NCBI GenBank assembly: GCA_911728435.2 | Contig: OU452199.1 | Coordinates: forward strand, 38,513,253 to 38,577,252 | Direction: 5' to 3' | Length of the DNA: 64,000 bases | Source: Apoderus coryli | Lineage: Eukaryota > Arthropoda > Insecta > Coleoptera > Attelabidae | In this document: piece after piece, positions 48,115 to 60,668 of the stretch | Layout of the letters: every line of letters starts with the position of its first letter | Numbering within the stretch: position 1 is the stretch's first letter | The notes under the pieces: generated by a model | The model's database searches: none | Told to the model about the DNA's origin: nothing | The model's input: the letters and a program-made list of their open reading frames with translations, nothing else | Program-made: the position numbers and the translations under genes

Positions 48115-49330
48115 CTAAGGTGCAAAGTTGTAACTAAAACTCCGTAGAGTGTAATTATGTAGAATGTTTTATACAATATACAATTTATTATTTGTACTAA
48201 CAACTGCGATTTATTTTGAACATATTTCCGTAAATTATTGAATTTTCTGATTTCGATAAGGGTAAATGGATTGATGGCGAAAGGGTGATAAATAATTAAA
48301 AGTACGATCTTATGTTGAAATCATGATATTGTATATTAAAATTTAAAAAAAATAACGATGAAGCATGCAACAATAATAATTGACATACGGTGTCTGAATT
48401 ATATAAAACAAAGTCTTAATATAAAAAGAAATTATATTTCTATTTACTTATATTTAGGTATAAATGGCAAAAATTTTATAATCACATAATTTGATGTAAA
48501 AGTTATTTATTGAGAAGATGTTTTAACTACTTACAGTAACATACAATAATTTATATTGTTATAAGAATCAATGGATTTTTTCAAAATGTGATAAGTGCAA
48601 TATAAAAATTCACAAGTCATTCAGATAGTTTTTAGTACAATTCAGTGACATTAGTACTTGTCCGAACTCAATTTGTAGTGATTATGCCCGTTTACCTTGT
48701 ACACTATTTCTCTCGTTTTTTACTCTTGGTGAACTTGGGTTGAGTTGGAAACATCGCTGTGACACTTTATTTCGGACTCGAAGTTAATAATAATAAAGTT
48801 TCACCTTGATTTTAATAACGAGTCGGCAATTTGTACGCAACGTCGGCTTCAATCAGGGTCTAGGGCGGTCTAGGCAACGTAAACAGTTGCCTAGACCGCC
48901 CGTGAGAGCGCATGTGTATTGTTTTTGGGACATCTCTTGTCTTGTCTTGTTTTCTTCTCTTTAGCCCCGTGCCAAACAACAGCATATTATGGTCAATCCC
49001 TTGTATATTATAGTAAGTACAAATTGATATTTTAATTTTTGAAAAAGGTTTTGAAATCGAAAATGTATAAGATATATTTCCGACGTTATACTTAGGTATA
49101 AAGTGATTCTGGAGAAATATATTCACTTGATTATTTCAACATATTTAGCCCGGGTTCATGTTGCCCTTGCAAATCAATATGAGACAATTTTTATTACCAG
49201 TTACATTGTGGATTATTTTTTTATTGTATCAACTAAACGGTAACACAACTATTATGAATATTATTTGAATAAAACGACGTCTACTCCACAAAATGATTTA
49301 TATATACACGTTAAAACCTTGTTCATATTT
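48115..49330. other. Intergenic, with a 16-bp perfect hairpin
   Basis: AT-rich with no gene seen. At 48863-48901 GGGCGGTCTAGGCAAC is followed by a 7-nt loop and its exact complement. This GC-rich stem stands out from the surroundings. Confidence 0.5.
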
Positions 49331-49369
49331 GCCAGACATGTTTCGGACTACACGTCCATCATCAGTGGC
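49331..49369 (-). ncRNA. Hammerhead ribozyme, Penelope-like (type I, minimal stem III)
   Basis: Read on the minus strand: a GCCA arm; the conserved CTGATGA box; a stem of GGAC and GTCC around a GTGTA loop; GAAAC; the self-complementary ACATGT step ending in the GTC cleavage triplet; and TGGC, which pairs with the first GCCA. All core nucleotides of a hammerhead are present. Tiny stem III hammerheads of this form are known from the terminal repeats of Penelope-like retroelements and work best as dimers. I see no reverse transcriptase nearby, so this is probably a stranded terminal repeat. Confidence 0.82.
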
Positions 49370-52300
49370 CTAAGGAACCTTATACAATACTGTCAGATGT
49401 GAGGGTCGTACTTCATACAAATGTTTAAGAGAGAGTTGTTAGTTTTACATTGATTTAAACGTCTATACACATCATTTTGTTGGAATTAAATCAAGTTAGT
49501 TAAATGAATAAATTATGGTTCAATAGTGGAAAATTTGTGAATTATTCTTGTTTTGTGTTTTCTTCTTTTTCTCATTTTAAATTCAATCAAATTAATAAAT
49601 GCACAACGATCTGATAAGAGCCCACAACAACTGTATGGCTGTTTGAAGATTTACAAATGAAAATCTATTATGGATATATTGCATGCCATTTGCTCCAGGT
49701 TTATGTTAACACATAACTTTCACAAAAGACTGATTAAATGTGTGTAAATTGAGGTCAATAGGCACAAGGTGTGTAGATCAATGGGTTCTTTTTGAAATTA
49801 GTTACAACAATTAAACAATACAGCTGGCCTTTAATTAAGACTGTAATTCTCAAAATTACTTTATGTATTTGTTTTTCCAATTTCCTGTTTAGGTTCCGTA
49901 CTGATCAATTCCGAGATATCACGATTTCATTTCATTCATGAGTGGTGTTTTTCCTCGCTTATTCAAAAAAGACTGATATCTCTAGTAGAATAATTACAAA
50001 TGGACAAATCACAGATGGCGTGGCAACAATATGCTCTCCACCTTTCGACTGATCAGGCGAAATTGTTCACGGCCCAAGTTCCTTGTTCTGCTACCACTAC
50101 GCATTTTAAAAGTATAAATAAATTGAAGCATTCCGAACTATCTAGCTGAAGAGAGGACCTTGTTTAGTCTCACTTACTTAAGACTTTTATACAATCAGCA
50201 TATGTGACCATAAATAACATCTCCAGATTGCTATGAAGCAAGTAATAAAAGTTTAAATCTAAACGCAAGCAATTATGATTTGATTCTTGTAAAAAATTGC
50301 ACTATCAAATTTTGACAAAATCCTAACTACCAGTCATTCCATATTATCATTTACGTGAAATTTAGTAAATATCAGGGTACATCACAATTCAAAATTTAAT
50401 TATTTCTATTATACAGTAGTTTATTTTTTCCTTTTTTCATATGAATAATAATAATTTACTCGTTCTAATTATTTGCAATAGCCCTTTCAACAGAAGTTTA
50501 GGTATCTGGATACAGAATGTCATATTTCAATGTTACAATGCTAAATCAAAAATCACATTCTTTAAATGGTAGACTATTTACTGTTCGAGAATTACGATTT
50601 CCTAGATAACCTTGAAAGAGAGCAATTTTATAATGGAATTAAAAAAAAAATACGAATATGTTATGAAAATGTTTAGGTAAAATGTGTAGGAAATATACCA
50701 ACCAAAATTTAAGAATGAATTGCAATCACATTTTGGCTCAAAATATATAAAATCTAGTAAGTAATGGTTCCAACAAAGTATGAAAAATGCTGCTGCAACA
50801 AATTAGTCCAGATGTATTTTTATTTCTGGCTGCCATTTATCTCATTCTTATAATTCCCATAACTCTGAACAAAAAGTTACAGAAAGATACGTGAAAATGT
50901 AGCTTTTTATTAAAATCGTGATTATTTAAAAACGAAATGAGTTGTTTTAACTGTTGTATTTTTAATAAATGTTCACAATATAATTAGTGATTTTTTACTT
51001 ATATTTTGCCTATTGCTTGTCTGTGACAATAATATGTTTAAATCTCGTCAACATTACTTTTAAATCAGATCTGGGTAATATGTGGAAATGTATTTATTAC
51101 AGTAATTAATTAATAATACATGTTATTGTAATTAATTACTAGTAATTTGTGATTGTATTGTGATCTTGCGGGAAAGTAATTTGTATAGGGTCTTGTTGTA
51201 TCTCTAATATGAATACGTTCGACTTTCGCTTTTCTTTACAGATTTGTTTACTAATTACCCAAATAATTATTAGAAAACGATTCTTTTTTAGTATATTTTC
51301 TATCAACTAAATGTAGTTGATAAAGAAATTTTTTGAAATTGTTATTAATTACAAAACTAAAACAAAGTAATTTGTAATTAATTACTTTTAATTGACATTT
51401 TACCACTATCAAATGTAGTATTTACATTGACCTCGAGCTTTAATGATAGTCACTTCAGCAGCAAACTTGACAGTTGCCAAATGGCGCATCACATGGCATC
51501 GGGAGCAAAAAATAATTCTTGAACTTATTTCTGATACAAACAATTTTTTGTGCACCTGTTCATACAATTTAGAGGCACATTGTGCAGTTTTAAAATCAAA
51601 AAATAAATTTATTTTGTTGGTATATTTCTTTTTAAAATCTATTCATATATTATCAAAAAACTAACTAATCCTTTTATGTAATATTGTCCAAAATTTATTT
51701 ATTCTCAAATTTTATATAGGTACATAATTTATTTAAATTTACTACAAAATTTTAATCGGACAATGTTTTCCTTACTTTTCATCTCTTGTGCGTTTAACTA
51801 ATCTAATTCCACTTTTATCTTTTTATCGTTTTGTTATCTCTATTTAGTAGCTTTTGGTACTATGTAATTATTTTCCTGTGCCAAATAATAAGAGTTCATT
51901 TTAGTCTTAATTAAAATCCATTTTTCCTAAAACCATTTATCCATTCCTTGTAGAGTGTATCCCAAAAAATGTATCTTCAATGTTTCCAGATTTAGAAAAT
52001 GACAATAATTTTCATGAGAAAAGTAACATTCAAATTCATCAGAGTAAAGCTTCTTAAATTACTCAGAATGTTTAGAACTCAATTCTCTCATATTAGTAAC
52101 ACTATAGTTCTTCAAAAGTGAATCGTTCAAGGTTTATGTTATGAATACATCATTGTCTTGGAATAACTGTATTATTAATATTAATTTAAAATTCAATCGT
52201 ATCTTTTGTTATGAAATATGTGGAATATGAAGAAGAGAAGTCAAAACATGTCAGTAACCAATGTCAAGGGCGCTACAACCATAAATGTGCATTCACGCAA

Positions 52301-53430
52301 ACAATAACATCTCCAGCAAAACATTTTTGAATGGGTAGTCAGGGAACACGTTGCGTTAAAAATATTTGTCGGCGCTTGATGGATGAACGATGAAGCTCAC
52401 CTTCATCTCAGTCACTTTGTCAATCAACTTATCAAGTCAAATTTTCTTTATTAGTCAGACAATAGCCCAAAGCCTAATATTATTGGCAGTTTTGCAACGA
52501 AAACACAAGGATATATGCGGAACAACAAATTTTGTTGACTTTTTTCAAATCGTCCCTTTGAAAATTGCTCAAAGATGGCTTCTCAGCTACTTCACATGTA
52601 TATAATTAAATAGAAAATCATTTGACATAGGATTAGAAAACCTAATCAAAATTGCGTTTTTTTCAAAAACGGTTGGTTTTTCCCGAGTTCACATTGTAGA
52701 TCTGCAACGGGGAGGTAATTAAAAAATAAATTTTCCACATAGTCTAACGAAAATATGAATTACTTATGTATTTATTCATTAAAAGTTTTAAGAAAAATGA
52801 ATTTCTTCTCTCGTTGGCAAACACCCGAAAAATAATGTCAATATTCGAAATGTTCTAAATTATTTATACAATGGTCTATGTGATAACATCATTATGTACG
52901 TTTTATTTTATCATTTTTATTAAATTACAGTACAAAATTAAAAAAACAAATTATATTATAACATCATTGCACTAAAAAAATTGACTCGTCTACTAATGAA
53001 GTACAAAAAAATATATATAACATTTCAATTAAACAATAATATGTACACACTAAAGCAGGTATAAAAAATCCTGTTAAGTTACAGTAATAATTAATTATTA
53101 TCCCAGATATTTTACTAATTAAGCATAGTTATACATATATTTTTCGATTTTATTTTGATCGAAATGTGACAGGTATTATCGATATATTAAAGAGACTTAT
53201 TGATGAAAAATTGTGAATTATTTTCTAGTAGGTATTCTGCTTTTAATTTCATTGTCGATAAGCGATAAATCTTTTATATGCTCCAAGATGAGATTAATGG
53301 CAGAAGTGAAACAAAATTTGATTAAAAAATCACTACTAATAATTAATTAAATCATTAAATTCTAATATTAGGTTATTATTTGTGTATTTAATGTAATTTA
53401 TTTTACATAATTTATAATATTTTAAAACAG
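49370..53430. other. Intergenic stretch without recognised genes
   Basis: AT-rich; ORFs are short and have no domain signal. A GC-richer segment near 50010-50105 may be an old repeat. A transposon-end-like AGAGTGTATCCC occurs near 51953. Confidence 0.4.
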
Positions 53431-53504
53431 CAACCCAACCCTGATAGCAAATCGAACGGAAAGCTTGCCTCAATGGCCTTACACAGAGCTTCAAACTACT
53501 AGAG
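53431..53504 (+). other. Possible orphan exon
   Basis: 74 bp with raised GC, bounded by an acceptor-like TTTTAAAACAG and a donor-like GAGGTACAA. One frame reads NPTLIANRTESLPQWPYTEL without a stop. No neighbouring exon was found, so the call is weak. Confidence 0.25.
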
Positions 53505-54960
53505 GTACAAAATAATCAACTTAGTGTTACTGATTTCTGAAGTTTTAAATTAATAACTTACACAAAATTGGTTTAGTCTTAACAAATATTTGGGAGTTAA
53601 TCAGAAACGAAAAGTGCTTAAATATAATTAAAACCGCCGTATTTTCTTATCACATATTGAAAGATTTATCGCATATATAATAACCAAATAATTATGAAAT
53701 AAAACTCACCTAATATAAAGCAAATAAAAATGTATAGATTTTTTTATAAAATTTATATTATAAAATGAAACTTATATGTTCTAACAATTTATACAATATA
53801 TATGAAAAATTCGTAACAGATTTAAAAATATTTTTAATTCTTTTTATTTATATATTTGGTAAAAACTATTAAAAATAAAAATTCGTTAAATTAATTTAAA
53901 TAGTCGTAATAAGACTACATCAGTCTTGGGCATATTTTTCTAAATTGTTCATTATTTATGTCAATCGAACACTAACAAATATAATTTATATGTTATAAAC
54001 CAACAACATAAAGTCAAATTACGCCGAAACCACAGCCTTTATACAAGTAAATCTGGCAACGTTGAGAACCAGTCGATGTGTGCATGTTTACATTAGATGG
54101 AATTATTCTATTTACTTTTAATTAAAAATGATTCTTTAATAGATACTATTTCACGCGGTCTAATTAAATCACTGCTTATTGAGCTTAATTAAAACAGGGA
54201 TACTAAATGGTTCTATTTTTGGTTTAGTAATCGTATTGCGGTGTTCATGGATTGTCTAAACAAGACTGTGCCTAAACTCATTTTTAAGTGATTAAAGTAA
54301 AAACTGCAGAAACGTATAAATTAGTTCATATCTCAAATAATTACCACCATATTTCAATACATTTAAAATTACATGTTTCGACAACATATACAGAAGTATA
54401 TCAGTGATCGGTGATAAGTGATAACTACATTATGTTGAAATGTCAAAGCTAATTATTTAAGATTGTAACCTTATTCGATTTTCAACCTTAAACAAATTAG
54501 TGTTTTAATAAATATATAAATGTATCATATTCCCGACAACTGTAACATAACTACGATGGCATTGTCTTGTGGACCATGAAAAAGAGAAACAAAGAAGTTT
54601 ATTCATTTAATGAAATAAAAACGTTTGTTACAGAAAGTTATTGTAAGTTGTTTAACGCATTTCTTTTACATAAATTCAAGCCAGAAATAGTACCACTATC
54701 CGACAATCTTACAAATAACATAACAAATCATATGAGTTAGTTCTCGATCAATCATTAATTGCAATCACTGAATTTTGGTTTTAATATCAAATATTTCAAC
54801 CTTTGCGCATTCAAATGATCAGAGATAATGCCGTTTTGTTTGCACCAATATAATGTTTTTGTATTTTTCTTAAACACCTTATATAAACAATTTTAAATTT
54901 ATGTTGGCCACATTGGTCACTAAAAACTAACAATCACACATAAAAGTTCATAAAATGTAC
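53505..54960. other. Intergenic, no recognised features
   Basis: Very AT-rich; nothing I can support. Confidence 0.4.
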
Positions 54961-54961
54961 T

Positions 54962-54967
54962 TTTATT
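54962..54967 (-). terminator. Candidate polyadenylation signal of the CRTC gene
   Basis: AATAAA on the minus strand, about 610 bp past the CRTC stop codon. It is the first match downstream of the stop that I could find. Confidence 0.35.
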
Positions 54968-55580
54968 TATTTTTAAGATATAATAAAAACAGTAATAAAA
55001 TTAAAATAAAAAAGAACGTATATGTACGAATGCTTAATTAGGTTTTAAGCATGTTATGGCGTGGTTTTACTACGGCAGTGTTTCCTCCCTGAAAATAGAG
55101 AAATCACATTTAGCTCTGAAACTGCACATTTTCTATAATAGAAGGGCAACTATTTATATTTTGAGCCTTGGCAACAGTTAGTGTTATTGGGTTTCAGCTG
55201 AGCGTTTCACTGGAGTTTACACTGTGGACTTCAACCTACACCAAACATTTTGTCAATAGGGGAATATTTGTGTTGTTCAAAATTATTTGCACATTGTGCG
55301 GCAGCGTACAAAAACTCGTGAACATTCGCTTGCGATGATTTATATCCTCGAACAATTAACGCTCAAAAAGTCGAATTGATGGGTCTTCCGCCTTACAATC
55401 GTAATTTGACAAACAATGAGACTACATAACCCGACGATGCATTCAAAGGCCATGTTTGGAGGTGTCTCAGGCTGATTGAAACAAATGTTATAACAAATGG
55501 CATGCAAAACAATGTTTTGATTATTACACTCAAAATATAATTTTCTTATTATGTTTATACTATTCATATACATACCACTG

Positions 55581-57435
55581 TTATGAATTGAAGTTCTCCT
55601 CCACAATCTCCGACATACCAACAGAAGAATTAAATATCTGTAACTCGTCAAAATCGAGTGACACTAAACCTTCTCGTAATTGTTCATCCGTAAAGAAATC
55701 CGATTCCAAGTGTTTGGTTATATCCTGCCTTGTGGCATCTTCTCCTGAAAAATCTGAAAATGATTCAATATTTATTCCAAAGACTATAACAATTATACCA
55801 TTACCTAGTCAGAGCAAGATTAAGAAGATTAAGATTAAAATTAGAGGTTCCTGATACATTGCGATGGTCTATTGTGTCTGTTACTAGGTAATCAGGAGTT
55901 TCTTCGTCCTCCTTATAGAATCTGCATTCGCCGCTCTCTTCTAGACCTAATCTTGCTATATGTTTCCTAAGGCGACAATGTCCTGTAAGATATCCTGTAA
56001 GGATACGTAGCCCATTCTTACTGAGATCCAAACAGATTTTGGATCTTTCATGATTGAAGATTCCAAGGAATTTCTCGGAGTGTATCAGTCCAGGAATATT
56101 TTGCCAGAGTATTGATCTGTCTGTTTAAGACCTCTTAAACATTGCACACCATTTTTGAGCTGATGACATATGAACTCAGCGCTCATATGGTCGCCACTGA
56201 GTGGATTGCAATGTCGCATTTCCGATAGTTCCTGTCCAGGTTAAATTGTACGCATTCACCGATTGCGGGAATTTCTACTTGGAAGACGCTAGGGTATATT
56301 CCGATTGATTCTGAATATTTGGTGCCAGGCCCGAATACTCCTGCGCCTTACTGGTAAGAGCAAACTGGAAGTATTTTCTGTAATTTCCTTTTGACAAAAA
56401 AGTTCTAAAATTAACACGAAAATATTCTCCTAATTGGTTTGTTTCCTCAATAGAATAACGAAATGCAAAGTTGCGTTGATGGCATCAAAATCCGATAAAT
56501 CAACCTTTTTCTGGGTGGTCTGGCCGTCGAAAACCTTATACTGGAAGGTGATATAGAAACAAGTCGCAGAAATGGTTGTAATGTGCAACCATTCTTAAAA
56601 TTCTACATGTTCATCTTGGCATAACAAAGCTCAGTGCAAGAACAACAACGCGTAGAATTTTCTCGAGCGTTTTTGGACCTCTGTAGTGAAGATAAGGATG
56701 GTATTGTAGCCCGGATTGGTACTGAAGACGAAAGTTGTGTTCTTCAATATGAAACTGAGTCTAAACAATAGCATAAAATGGTATAGCAGCGCCCAAGAAG
56801 TTTAAACGGAAAACGCATGGCAACCATCTTTTGGGAGTCAGAAGAATTCCCATTAATTGATTATAAAGATAAAAGTGTTTCTATAGCTGCAAAATATTAC
56901 GCTTCAATCTTAGAACAATTAAAATTAATTAATTAAAGGTGTCTTGCTTCTGCACAACAACGCAACACACGTTGGTGAATTCATTAACAGCAGTTTGATG
57001 GTACTAAGAATCTAGACATCCGATGTTTAGCAAGCCCTAGACGTCAAATGGTTTCGTCCCTAGATTTCGCACCTTTTTCTAGTGTCAATAGAAGCTTTGT
57101 CACTAGAAAAGGTGCAAGAATCTAGAAGCAAAATAAATTTTCTTACCAAATACTTTATCACATTTAATAAAGGAAATATACGCACCTGTAAGGATGATTT
57201 CAGGTAAACTATTCGGAGTATTCGGTGTAGTGTTTTGTAAACCGGGCGACGTGGACGGGTACACAAACTGTTGATGTGACGGCGATGAACCGTAGTAAGC
57301 CGCCTCCGGGGGTATTTCGATGTTACCTAACATGCTACTGTTGGTCGTTTCAGGTACGCTGTGACTATGTGATTGTGTCATCTGTGGACTGGGTGCCGAT
57401 TGGTCTACGTAGGAGGTCGATGATGGTGTATCCAA
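55581..57435 (-). CDS. CRTC: CREB-regulated transcription coactivator, last two coding exons
   Basis: Minus-strand exons 57435-57186 and 55744-55581 (TAA 55583-55581), joined by a GTGCGT donor and TTTTTCAG acceptor in phase 1. The penultimate exon is Ser/Thr/Pro-rich and ends NSLPEIILTG. The last exon begins EDATRQDITKHL and has FFTDEQLREGLVSLDFDELQ, then VEENFNS. IPNIILTG followed by a Ser-Lys-Glu helix, an acidic DEL motif and a final E(D/E)xF is the C-terminal transactivation domain of CRTC/TORC. That protein binds CREB bZIP and is held in the cytoplasm by SIK-family kinases. The CREB-binding N-terminus is not in the window, so upstream exons must lie further right. The LDTPSS start of the exon is an internal acceptor (AAATTAG), not a translation start. 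Confidence 0.85.
55801..56370 (-). pseudogene. LINE RNase H and C-terminal remnant in the last CRTC intron
   Basis: Minus-strand pieces in shifting frames read GAGVFGPGTKYS, YPSVFQVEIPAI, NGLRILTGYLTGHCRLRKHI and LGLEESGECRF. The first two match the start of a retrotransposon RNase H domain. The rest match the LTGHCxLxxH/C-x2-C-type tail of R1/LOA-like elements. Stops and frame changes mark it as dead. Confidence 0.8.
56440..57070 (+). pseudogene. Decayed DD34D mariner transposase in the CRTC intron
   Basis: Plus-strand fragments show GITKLSAR-like, AAPKKFKRKTHGN, ASILEQLKLIN and LLHNNATHVGEFINSS-type sequence in changing frames. This is the usual order of a mauritiana-type transposase around its second Asp, here changed to Asn in the LLHNNA context. 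Confidence 0.7.
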
Positions 57436-57940
57436 CTAATTTAAGTTTTGTTTGGTTTCAATAAGCAATTAGCATTATTTCTGATTATTAATAAATGAAA
57501 CGACATTCTACACTAGCGTGAATCATAATGTATAAATGAGATCGAAATATGCAGATTGAGATCTTATAATTTAACATAAATGACAAACAATGTAACTTTC
57601 TTGGAGATTTTGTATACTAGGGATGCGACACTAATATCAATACAATATTTGACTCGAAAAGTCACTCATATTTGAATTTTTTTTGGAAACCGCATATTAA
57701 TAATCACTCTTTTGATAATTTGTTTCTAAAATTGAAAAAATGATAGTGATATAACGATATTTTAACCGATTTAGTTTATCAGAGCCCTGAAGGGTGGTTT
57801 AAACTTGTTATATCCGGTTTGATTTGAAAATAAAATTTATAATCAGTGTCTGTTTAAGTTAATTCTTCTGAAAATCAATAGAGAATATATCAAAACAAAC
57901 GTACAATATATAGTATCTCACGACGAAGATATGTCATTAT
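57436..57940. other. CRTC intron, unassigned
   Basis: AT-rich, nothing recognised. Confidence 0.35.
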
Positions 57941-57949
57941 TATTGAATT

Positions 57950-58085
57950 CACTTAGGGGTCCTTCCATTGCTTCAGTTCCCAAATATCAGATCTCGGATT
58001 CTCGGATTTTTACAACAAATACAAGGGTAAATAAATCGTTGGGACTCAGGTCGGGACTGTATGGAGAATGGTATAACAATTTGAC
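57950..58085 (-). pseudogene. Short mariner transposase fragment
   Basis: The minus strand reads YHSPYSPDLSPNDLF, the third-Asp block of a DD34D mariner, then breaks off. Confidence 0.65.
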
Positions 58086-58352
58086 GTTTTGTTTTAAAAA
58101 TTAAATTAAATACAGCGTACCATGGGCGTTATAACAAACACAATAATTAAAAACATTCGAAGATAGAAAATTCTGAAATATTCTGATGAGGCTTAATATG
58201 CATATCTATCTTGAACGTGAGACATTCGCTACCCTATTTTTACTTTATTTCTTATGTTTGTTGGTTTATTAAAATAACTGGCCAACTTTTTTGTCTAAAA
58301 GGAAAAACGTTCTTTATTTTCATCGTCGACTTTAATGTTATAACACATACAT

Positions 58353-58597
58353 AACGTTTCGACAAGGGACGGGAGAAGCCCAGATGTTCAAACACCTCCC
58401 GGTGCAATCACGGTAGTCAAGTACCTGATGGCGTGGAGAGAAATTGGATGGGTCCGAGTCGGTAAACTAGACAAGTGGTTATAGACTACATAGCCGTGGG
58501 CACTGGCAGTCGATGACCGTGGTTGGGATTCCACGTTGGATGTGTGTCATCAGTATTGAAGACAAAACAAAAACCGAAAAAAAAAACGTTTCGACAA
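58353..58597 (+). mobile_element. SINE-like retroposon with 13-bp target-site duplications
   Basis: AACGTTTCGACAA occurs at 58353-58365 and again at 58585-58597. The 219-bp insert between them is GC-rich compared with its surroundings and ends in an A-rich tail. It contains CAAGTGGTTATAGAC and GTGGTTGGGATTCC, which resemble RNA polymerase III A and B boxes. A tRNA-derived origin is possible but not certain. Confidence 0.65.
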
Positions 58598-58626
58598 AAA
58601 AGTTCGTGTCATCTTCAGATGACTTG
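58585..58626 (-). ncRNA. Hammerhead-like sequence split by the SINE
   Basis: The minus strand has CTGAAGA (a CTGANGA box), a GACA/TGTC stem around a T-rich loop, then GAAACG. The rest of the motif lies at 58340-58365, separated by the insert. It is probably a Penelope-type terminal sequence. Confidence 0.45.
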
Positions 58627-59415
58627 ATCCAGAAATTCACCCAGTCAGCAGCTATATAATTATTTAGGTTAACTAAAGTTGAAGGAAAATTTTAGTAGAG
58701 ACACATTTGATTAATGACGCAGTGTATATTTTAATACGCAAAAATAAAAAGACAACCCTTGTAAAACTTTTATGAATGCCCGATCCAACATGCAGATGAG
58801 GAAGCTGTAAAAAAGATAGAGTTTTGTGGAAGAATTCTTTTAATTACTAGCGAGAAACATCTGTTTTATAACAGACATTTACCCTTCCTTAGGTAGGGCT
58901 CAACTTTTTTGCAAAAGTTCTAGATCACATGTTTGGTTTTGTAGGTATAGTATCTTTGCGTATCGTGTATCTATAATACAAAATCTTTGATAAAAACTCT
59001 TCGTTCAATACTGATTAGGTATTCCTTATTAACTTCCTTGATGTTTTATGAAAAACAAAATCATCAATGCATATTTCTTGATCTCAATATTTGTGATTAA
59101 AGCCAAAATGTGGTTTTATAATGAAAATGATAAAGAAATGCGGCGTCTACGATTTACCGTAAGGTGCGTACTACCAATGAAAAATGTGCGTTGCATGCTG
59201 AGCTGTTTAATGAAACAATAAAATTTACTTATTCAAAAACAAAACGTTGAAAATAAAAAAAAACATATAAGCATACTTAGCTTAACTAAAGAAAAATCTA
59301 AACAAATAACAAATCCCAAAGTCCTTGTAGATGTAGACGTTGAGGTAAATCAGAATATAGGCGCTTAATTAATTGGAAGAAATAGGCATACAACATTAAT
59401 AATCATTACGACTAA
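58627..59415. other. Unassigned AT-rich stretch
   Basis: No gene or repeat identified. Confidence 0.35.
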
Positions 59416-60080
59416 GTATAGGGAAAAATTCCGGAATTTTGTTTTTCGGTATAACTTTTTTATACATTAACCAATGTTTGCGATTTTGATCTTGTTTAAA
59501 AAAGAAATGATTAGTCTATCGAAAGAAAGTTACCTTTTTAAAATTTCAAAAACATTCAAGATGGCGGAGATAATCAAACATTAATAATGTTTAAAAGCTG
59601 CTGGAACTTTTCTGGATCACCCTGTCTAACTATAGTCAAATTTCCCTAAAAGATCTCTCTTTTATTAAAAAAATTAGATCTACAACGCTACAATAGCACA
59701 AACATTAATTTGGTTATCGATAATTTTCAAAATCATGTTTTTCAAAATTCATCGTTTTGAAGAACACTGCAAACCTGACATGTTTTTCTTTGCATTTTTT
59801 CTTAAATTGAAGACGGACGTGGTTATTTTTTTCAACAATGAAGCAGTTCTGTCAAAAGACGAATTAACAGATAACAGAGTGGTCCAAATAAGTTCCAGCA
59901 GCTTTTGAATATTACCAATATTTGATTATGTCCGATATCTTGATTTTTTTTTAAATGTCCAAAAAGTACATTTGTTTCAATACCCTTTTAAACAAGACCG
60001 CAGTTGAAAAATCGATCAATGTCTAAAAAAGTTACGAGAAAAAAACAAAATTCCGGATTTTTTCCGAACGCACTCTATAC
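59416..60080. mobile_element. Palindromic non-coding element, about 665 bp
   Basis: The left arm (GTATAGGG, TCCGGAATTTTGTTTTTC, TAACTTTTTTATACATT, ATCTTGTTTAAAA) recurs inverted at the right end. A second inner inverted pair carries GCTGCTGGAACTT / AAGTTCCAGCAGC. No ORF. Confidence 0.75.
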
Positions 60081-60668
60081 ATATATTAAAATAAATAAAT
60101 AGAAAATACAGCATAATAAAGGCATTAGCATTGTAGGTTAGTACCTCCAACTGAGCACTCCAAGTGCAGCCTGACTCCATCAAGCTTGCGACCAATTGCG
60201 CCCAGTCCTAATCACATGCATACTTTAATTACATATTTAGTAATTTTTATACCAAAAGCTTTGTTGAAAACATATAATTTCAAGTTTTATTGACGTTCAG
60301 TGGTCTATTAAAAGGTAAAACTAAAAAAAATTTTTTTTAATGTAGAAAATAACGGAAAATAACAGGTTGTAGGTAAAAGGCACATATCTTATGGCAATTT
60401 TTAAGCAACATCAAGCCTGTACTTTGAACATACCTCTCAGAATTAGAAAATATATCTGTTAGTTTTTGAAAACTTTTAATAGGACACTGAACAAAACCAC
60501 AAATATCCAACACAGAATATCAGATGTTTTGAATATTTTGACAGCTCTCATCTTAAATAATACGAAACTTATGTTGTTTTTCTTTGCTACAGGACAAGAA
60601 AAAATACATCACACGTTATCGTGAGGATAGCCGTTTAGCAGTTTCATTATTTTTTCAAGCAATTGACG

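Noticed and set aside
51443..52605. ORFs of 71-73 residues as small genes
   Set aside because: Hydrophobic AT-driven composition, no splice or family evidence.
60145..60207. 63-bp CRTC exon candidate on the minus strand (DWAQLVASLMESG..)
   Set aside because: Splice-like borders and raised GC, and the phase would fit, but two minus frames and one plus frame are all open and none resembles CRTC. Left undecided.
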